Program-made: the position numbers and the translations under genes
Shown here: piece by piece, positions 34,243-39,149 of the stretch
How the letters are laid out: every line of letters starts with the position of its first letter
Position numbering within the stretch: the stretch's first letter is position 1
Notes under the pieces: model-generated
Database searches by the model: none
The model's input: only the letters and a program-made list of their open reading frames with translations
Told to the model about the DNA's origin: nothing
NCBI GenBank assembly: GCA_937936355.1
Contig: CALDDM010000026.1
Span: 1 to 39,149 of the forward strand
Reading direction: 5' to 3'
Source of the DNA: Minisyncoccota bacterium
Lineage (GTDB): Bacteria > Patescibacteriota > Minisyncoccia > Moranbacterales > GCA-2747515
Length of the DNA: 39,149 bases

Positions 34243-35451
34243 ATGCGTAAATTGGCAAAAATGATCGGAAGATTCCCAGTGGTCGCATTTGTGATTGGTT
34301 TGGCTATAATTTTTGCAGCAGTGTATGGGGGCCAGATGATGCGCGCGCAAGAGGTGAGCGAAGGTGACAAACAAGTAAAAGCAAGGACAGTAGAAACATT
34401 CGCAGTAGGAGAAAGTAGAGAAATAGTGGTCCAGGGAGAGGTGGAGCGTGCAGACACAATCACACTCGTTGCGACGACAAGTGGGATAGTTAGGAGGACA
34501 TTGGCAGAGGGTAATTATGTCGTAAAAGGGCAGCAAGTTGTCCTGCTTGGAGATTCATACACAGGAGAATCCGCTGCACAAGTTGCACTAGAGCAGACGC
34601 AGATCAGCTTCGACTACCAGAAAGAGGTATTCGAACTACAGGAGGATATTTATGACACGCAGGAAGATGGTATTAACAAAACTGGGAGCGATGAGTCAAG
34701 GATTGCGCAAAAACAAATTGATCTTCAAGAGAGGGCAAATGAGTTTGCGCTGGATAACGCAAAGCTTGCACACGAAAGCGCACACGCACAAGTCGCTCGA
34801 TATACCATAGGTGCCCCATTTACAGGCACACTAGAGTCACAGTTTGTACGTATTGGAGATCAGGTATCTGCAGGAACTCCCTTGGGCGTGTTGCGCGCAC
34901 AAAATACTCATGACGCTTTAATTGTAGCCTACGTAAGTAAGGCGCGTGCGGCAAATATCGATCTCACAGGAGAGACATATGCAATGGTTGGTAGTAAAAA
35001 AGCACCGCTGCAAATCACACACATAGCAAAAGCGCCAACACGTGTCGGGGCATATGCTGTAACATTCAGTGTATCGCCCGCAGATACCGAGTTATTTACA
35101 GATGGTGGATTTATTGAAATCCACTTACAGTTAGCAGGCGAGGTTGGTACACAATTTGTGCCGCTAGATAGCGTTCGTTATAGTGCGGAGGGTCCAGAGA
35201 TATATATAGTCAAAGATGGAAAAGCTCATGCAATCCCAGTAGAATTGGGGGAGGTGGTTGGTTCATCTGTAATAGTAGTCAGTGGGATTAAAGGCGACGA
35301 CGAGGTTATATTGGATCGCGCTGTGTCAGATGGGGAGATAGTGACGCGCATCTCAAAAGAAGGGAGTGCTCCACAAAACTCAAAAATACAAGAAGTAGAG
35401 CGGTTAAATGATGAGCTTTTAGAAGTAGATATAAACGAAGAATCATTATAA
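34243..35451 (+). CDS. Membrane fusion protein (HlyD/AcrA-like)
   Basis: 402 residues. An N-terminal membrane helix (about 11-30) anchors the protein. A barrel-sandwich (lipoyl-like) half-motif follows at about 65-105 (VATTSGIVRRTLAEGNYVVKGQQVVLLGD). A helical hairpin spans about 110-185 (QISFDYQKEVFELQEDIY ... LAHESAHAQVARY). The second lipoyl half is at about 190-215 (IGAPFTGTLESQFVRIGDQVSAGTPLG), followed by beta-barrel and membrane-proximal domains. It would link the RND pump encoded next to the outside; no outer-membrane channel gene is seen, as expected for a cell without a classical outer membrane. The hairpin is short for a TolC-docking protein. Confidence 0.87.
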   Translation: MRKLAKMIGRFPVVAFVIGLAIIFAAVYGGQMMRAQEVSEGDKQVKARTVETFAVGESREIVVQGEVERADTITLVATTSGIVRRTLAEGNYVVKGQQVVLLGDSYTGESAAQVALEQTQISFDYQKEVFELQEDIYDTQEDGINKTGSDESRIAQKQIDLQERANEFALDNAKLAHESAHAQVARYTIGAPFTGTLESQFVRIGDQVSAGTPLGVLRAQNTHDALIVAYVSKARAANIDLTGETYAMVGSKKAPLQITHIAKAPTRVGAYAVTFSVSPADTELFTDGGFIEIHLQLAGEVGTQFVPLDSVRYSAEGPEIYIVKDGKAHAIPVELGEVVGSSVIVVSGIKGDDEVILDRAVSDGEIVTRISKEGSAPQNSKIQEVERLNDELLEVDINEESL

Positions 35452-35465
35452 TCTTTTTTGGTCTG

Positions 35466-35495
35466 TCTTGCGTGAGGGGTAAGTGGCGCGCAAGA
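35466..35495 (+). other. Intergenic hairpin between the MFP and RND genes
   Basis: TCTTGCG (35466-35472) and CGCAAGA (35489-35495) pair perfectly without a U-tract. It may adjust expression of the pump gene relative to the fusion protein. Confidence 0.5.
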
Positions 35496-35575
35496 TATCC
35501 AAATGAGAGGAGTACACAAAGATAAAAGATATTGCGCGTGGGTGTGATGTGCTAAATTGCAAGGAGAAAAAAACC

Positions 35576-38500
35576 GTGAACGATTATTTACAGAAAATCA
35601 CATGGAAAAAAGAGGATATCTCCCCATTTGTTTTTGGCTACTTAAAAAACATGCGTATTATAGTGTTGCTTGCTGTAGCGTTAATGATCGCAGGATTTGC
35701 GTCATACAAGACTCTGCCGCAAACAGTAGCGCCAGAAATTAACATTACAATAATGGTTGTGAGCGCTGCCCTACCAGGTGCAACGCCAGAAGATGTAGAA
35801 CAGCTACTTACCATACCGCTAGAGGAGGAGTTGGGTGCAATCGACGGCATTGATCAGGTAACGGCTACTGCAGGAGAGGGATTCACATCAATCGTGATGA
35901 CCTTTGTGCGTGGTGTCGATAAAAATCGTGCGCAGTCGGATGTTGAATCAGCGCTAGGTCGGGTTAGTGAGCTCCCAGAAGATGCAACAGAGCCACGAGT
36001 CGAGGCTGTAGATTTTGAAGATGCGCCAGTTGTGCAGTGGACATTTGCTTACAGCAGTGATGCTGCAACATCATTGAGTGCAAAGATGCAAAAATTAGCA
36101 GATGAGTTGGAAACAAATCGACAGATAGATCGTGTTGTGACAGGTGGCTTAGCTACACAAGAGGTCCAGATTCTCATTGCGCCAGAGAGTTTTGAGTCAT
36201 ATGGACTGAGTATTGCGCAGATACGCCAAGCAGTTACTACAGGGATTATGGCATTACCAAGTGGAAAAGTACGTGGTCAAGATGTCGAGCGATCAATCAC
36301 AATTGGTGCAAATGTTGAGAGTGTGGATGATTTGCGTGAAGTACCAATTATCTTGGAGACAGGTGAAATCATCACACTGGGAGATGTTGCAACAATTGTA
36401 GAGCGACCAGAACCAGGGGCAAGTAGAGCATTTTTTCACGATGGTAGTAGTGCGCAGCAGGCAGTAACGCTTGATGTGTACAGGTCAGATGGCGTCGATA
36501 TTTCTAATGCTGTAGCAAGTGCAGTAGAAACTGCTGAAAAATTTCTAGAAAACGACGGCGACGGATTGACACGTTACGAAGTTTATAATGCAGACAAGGA
36601 GCTATCAGATCAGTTTAATGACTTGATGCGGAATCTTGCCACAACAGTCGTGCTTGTATTTATAACATTGACGCTCTTCGTTGGCCGCAGGCAGGCCTTC
36701 TTAGCTGCTCTATCAATACCGTTGATCTATGCGGTGGCATTTGTGGCGATGCAGATTACAGGGATTAGTGTGAATTTTCTTTCACTATTTTCACTCATGC
36801 TCTCACTAGGTCTTCTTGTTGATGTAACAATCGTTATTGTAAGTGCGATGACGACGTACATGCGAGAAGGAAATTTTACACCCCACCAAACAGGCGGACT
36901 CGTCTTTCGTGATTTTTTCTTTACACTCGTCATGACAACTCTCACAACTGTGTGGGCATTTGTTCCTTTGCTTTTGGCGGGTGGTATCATCGGTGAATAC
37001 ATCAAACCAATTCCTGTAGTCGTGAGCTCTGTGCTGCTCGCATCTGTTCTTGTGGGATTTTTCATTATACTACCGCTGATGATATGGCTATTCGATTTTT
37101 CGCTCTCTAGGCGTGTGCGGGTATTTCTTTATATTCTTGGCTTCATAGCTCTTACGATGATTGCTGCAGGGGCTCTACAACTACAAATTCCACTTGCGAT
37201 AGTTGTAGCACTTGGAATTTCTCTGGTCCTTATTTCGACCAAAAGCCTCATTGCAAAAACAGAGTTTTCACAAAAGCGGAAAAAAGAAAAGATGGGAGAT
37301 CGAAAGCATGCTTCAAGTGCAAAAGATGTACCCCGCACAGTTATTGATCTGACACATCTGCAGGCTCGATACAGAAGCGTTCTCGAGAAAGTGATCGCGA
37401 CATCAGGTGCACGGTGGAAAACGATTGCAATGGTGGTGACATTCTTTATTTTTGCATCAGGCCTTGTGGGCTTTGGCTTTGTGAAAAGCGAATTTTTTCC
37501 AGGTGATGATAACGATATATTGTATGTAGCCCTAGAATTGCCTAGTGGTATGACAGCAGAAAAAACACAAGCAGCGACAATCGAGGTACTCTCACAGCTA
37601 CAAGCTATAGACGGCGTTGACTATGTCACAATGCAAGGAGGATTCACATCAAATGGAGAAGGTAGTAGTCAAGCAAGTGACAATAACGTGCTCTTTACGC
37701 TGAAAACACCGTACAAGGCAGATGGTGGAAGGGGATCGCAAAGCGTTGCGCGTGATTTGCGGGATGCTCCTGTGATCACAGACTTTGATGCTGGCAAAGC
37801 CACTGTGGTTGAGGTTGCAGGTGGGCCACCAGCTGGTGCAGACATTACAATTACATTTATCGGTACAAGATTAGAAACGCTTAGGAGTCTTGCACAAGAG
37901 CTAGAGGAAAAGGTGCAGGGATTTACGATAGAGAACATTGCAATCTCGCCAGGAGAGGCTGCAGCAATTGTATCGTATCAGCCAGATTTATACTTGTTAT
38001 CACGTGAAGGAGTTGCGCAGTCACAGATTTCGGAGATACTGCGTCTTACAACTACCGGAATTACAATCGCAGATAATGTCGAGTTCACAGGTCTTGAGGA
38101 TAAACGTGATGTTGTGATGCGTGCAACAAGTCAAGGTGCGATGATAGATGAAATCGGCAAGCTGTCAGTGCAAGGTGAAAGTGGGCGCATACCCATCGAC
38201 GTTCTGGGAAAGAGTATACTCACAAGAAACATCACAGAAATCGAACGAGTCGACTTTGAAAGAACTGTAACACTTACAGCAGCTGTAAAGCCTGGAGGAA
38301 ATGCTGCTCAAATCAATGCTGAAATAGCAGAGGTCATAGATAGTGAGATGGACTTGCCATCTGGATACACATGGAAAACTGGCGGTGCAAATGAAGAGAA
38401 TAACGAGTCAGTCGCAGCAATCATCCAAGGCATGGGCCTTGCTGCTGCATTGATTTTCTTGACTCTCATCATTCACTTGCGATCGTACCGCAAAGCGGCC

Positions 38501-38908
38501 ATTGTCTTGATGACAATTCCACTTGGAATTAGTGGTGTATTTATTATGTTTGGAATCTTTGGTATTCCACTATCATTCCCATCACTTATTGGCATACTTG
38601 CGCTCTTTGGTATCGTCGTCAACAACGCGATTATTATTATCTCACAGATCAATGCCAACAGGGATGTTGGACTATCATTTAAAGAGTCTGTTCTTTCAGG
38701 TGCTTCTAGTCGCCTTGAGCCAATTTTACTTTCATCACTCACAACGATCATTGGATTAATGCCCATCACAATTAGTGATCCAATTTGGCGCGGTTTGGGA
38801 GGTGCGATCATAGCCGGGCTTTCTTTTTCAGGTATTATCATGCTCTTCTTCATTCCGACGCTCTATTATACGATGATGTCTGACGAAGATCCTGAGCGCA
38901 TAGCATAG
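35576..38908 (+). CDS. RND-family efflux transporter
   Basis: About 1,110 residues. I chose GTG 35576 because AAGGAG lies 9 bases before it; an upstream in-frame GTG at 35549 has no ribosome site. The family layout is clear: first helix with MRIIVLLAVALMIAG, PEINITIMVVSAALPGATPEDVEQLLTIPLEEEL, two large outside loops and two sets of membrane helices. In helix 4 the proton-relay pair reads VDVTIV: the first Asp (D416) is kept and the second is Val. Helix 10 has GIVVNNAIII, with Asn in place of Lys. Two extra helices (about 519-560) and a basic loop lie between the halves. It forms an operon with the preceding fusion protein. The pump should be driven by an ion gradient, but the substrate is unknown. 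Confidence 0.9.
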   Translation: MNDYLQKITWKKEDISPFVFGYLKNMRIIVLLAVALMIAGFASYKTLPQTVAPEINITIMVVSAALPGATPEDVEQLLTIPLEEELGAIDGIDQVTATAGEGFTSIVMTFVRGVDKNRAQSDVESALGRVSELPEDATEPRVEAVDFEDAPVVQWTFAYSSDAATSLSAKMQKLADELETNRQIDRVVTGGLATQEVQILIAPESFESYGLSIAQIRQAVTTGIMALPSGKVRGQDVERSITIGANVESVDDLREVPIILETGEIITLGDVATIVERPEPGASRAFFHDGSSAQQAVTLDVYRSDGVDISNAVASAVETAEKFLENDGDGLTRYEVYNADKELSDQFNDLMRNLATTVVLVFITLTLFVGRRQAFLAALSIPLIYAVAFVAMQITGISVNFLSLFSLMLSLGLLVDVTIVIVSAMTTYMREGNFTPHQTGGLVFRDFFFTLVMTTLTTVWAFVPLLLAGGIIGEYIKPIPVVVSSVLLASVLVGFFIILPLMIWLFDFSLSRRVRVFLYILGFIALTMIAAGALQLQIPLAIVVALGISLVLISTKSLIAKTEFSQKRKKEKMGDRKHASSAKDVPRTVIDLTHLQARYRSVLEKVIATSGARWKTIAMVVTFFIFASGLVGFGFVKSEFFPGDDNDILYVALELPSGMTAEKTQAATIEVLSQLQAIDGVDYVTMQGGFTSNGEGSSQASDNNVLFTLKTPYKADGGRGSQSVARDLRDAPVITDFDAGKATVVEVAGGPPAGADITITFIGTRLETLRSLAQELEEKVQGFTIENIAISPGEAAAIVSYQPDLYLLSREGVAQSQISEILRLTTTGITIADNVEFTGLEDKRDVVMRATSQGAMIDEIGKLSVQGESGRIPIDVLGKSILTRNITEIERVDFERTVTLTAAVKPGGNAAQINAEIAEVIDSEMDLPSGYTWKTGGANEENNESVAAIIQGMGLAAALIFLTLIIHLRSYRKAAIVLMTIPLGISGVFIMFGIFGIPLSFPSLIGILALFGIVVNNAIIIISQINANRDVGLSFKESVLSGASSRLEPILLSSLTTIIGLMPITISDPIWRGLGGAIIAGLSFSGIIMLFFIPTLYYTMMSDEDPERIA

Positions 38909-38973
38909 AGACCTGAGTGCCTTGATGCCTGACAGAAAAATACATAGAAACGTATATGCATAAGCTATAAGAT

Positions 38974-39000
38974 AAAAAGTGACTAAGTGAGTCGCTTTTT
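38974..39000 (+). terminator. Intrinsic terminator of the MFP-RND operon
   Basis: AAAAAGTGACT pairs with AGTCGCTTTTT (one G-U) around AAGTG. Confidence 0.85.
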
Positions 39001-39010
39001 ATGCTATAGA

Positions 39011-39149
39011 AAAAACAATCAAAACCGCGCAAATGGCATCCACCAACTTGTCTTAGAGGCTGGTGAAAACTACAAAGACGCAGACTTTGGCTTTGTAAAG
39101 GAAGAAGAAAAAGAAAAAGAAGGTCTCGTCAAAACAGGAACCAACATGC
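39011..39149 (+). pseudogene. Fragment of a surface-protein repeat domain, cut at both ends
   Basis: The frame reads KNNQNRANGIHQLVLEAGEN and then YKDADFGFV, the last strands of an SdrD_B-type domain, followed by the acidic spacer and LVKTG. No start codon exists: the frame is closed by a TAA at 38984 inside the terminator. It is either the remnant of a truncated gene or, if the contig is misjoined near 39009, the end of a gene whose true upstream part lies elsewhere. It continues into base 75 onward if the ends are joined. Confidence 0.6.
39076..39149. repeat. 74-bp terminal direct repeat, right copy
   Basis: Identical to bases 1-74. Homology to the surface-protein tail starts about 65 bases before this copy, near 39011. 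Confidence 0.97.

Noticed and set aside
1-39149. Plasmid or phage because the ends match
   Set aside because: No replication, partition, mobilisation, capsid or integrase gene is present, and several single-copy housekeeping genes are.
1-39149. TGA read as glycine (code 25)
   Set aside because: Every supported gene is full length without in-frame TGA, so TGA is not in use as a sense codon here.

Overview
This 39,149-bp window reads as bacterial chromosome, most likely from a candidate-phyla-radiation (Patescibacteria) genome. The reasons are a two-subunit KorAB 2-oxoacid:ferredoxin oxidoreductase, surface proteins with DUF2341, DUF5011 and DUF5648-like domains, an LVKTG sorting-type tail, a stand-alone MFP/RND pair without an outer-membrane partner, and short gene spacing. 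The phylum is inferred from gene content only. All 26 supported coding regions lie on the + strand. Their stops are 15 TAG, 11 TAA and no TGA. I see no replication, mobilisation, phage or CRISPR genes.

Layout. 1-163: tail of a cell-wall-anchored surface protein. 319-5053: korA-korB, secG and a peptide-type solute-binding protein. 5213-7928: a consensus promoter driving a GT39-type membrane glycosyltransferase fused to a GH8-like domain that lacks its catalytic Glu. 7983-11640: sugar-phosphate genes pgi, manC and manA (G6P-F6P-M6P, then Man1P to GDP-mannose). 11709-14850: two membrane-anchored GH5-like cellulase-family proteins in which the barrel appears circularly permuted. 14908-23807: a small regulated gene, a candidate small RNA, a secreted protein, a hairpin-rich non-coding stretch, a giant DUF2341/LamG surface protein and two small unknown genes. 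23896-25176: class II fba and a small membrane protein. 25350-29314: two 655-residue GH130-family proteins. 29315-29944: a non-coding island with a well-defined candidate RNA made of three look-alike hairpins. 29945-32330: typA, rpmG (bL33) and rpmB (bL28). 32463-38908: a secreted DUF5011/DUF5648 protein, then a membrane fusion protein and an RND transporter.

How it fits together. Several genes touch mannose and beta-glucan chemistry. GH130 enzymes can release mannose-1-phosphate from beta-mannosides, ManA and ManC make GDP-mannose, and the GT39 protein uses lipid-linked sugars to modify something outside the membrane. The GH5-like and GH8-like domains also face outwards. Together they suggest a cell-surface glycan module, but no substrate can be read from sequence.

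The last 74 bases repeat the first 74 exactly, so the window can be closed into a 39,075-bp circle. Given the housekeeping content, this is more likely a repeat or assembly effect than a real plasmid. The strongest novelty candidates are the permuted GH5 pair, the GT39/GH8-like fusion, the three-hairpin RNA at 29502-29636, and the absence of TGA stops.
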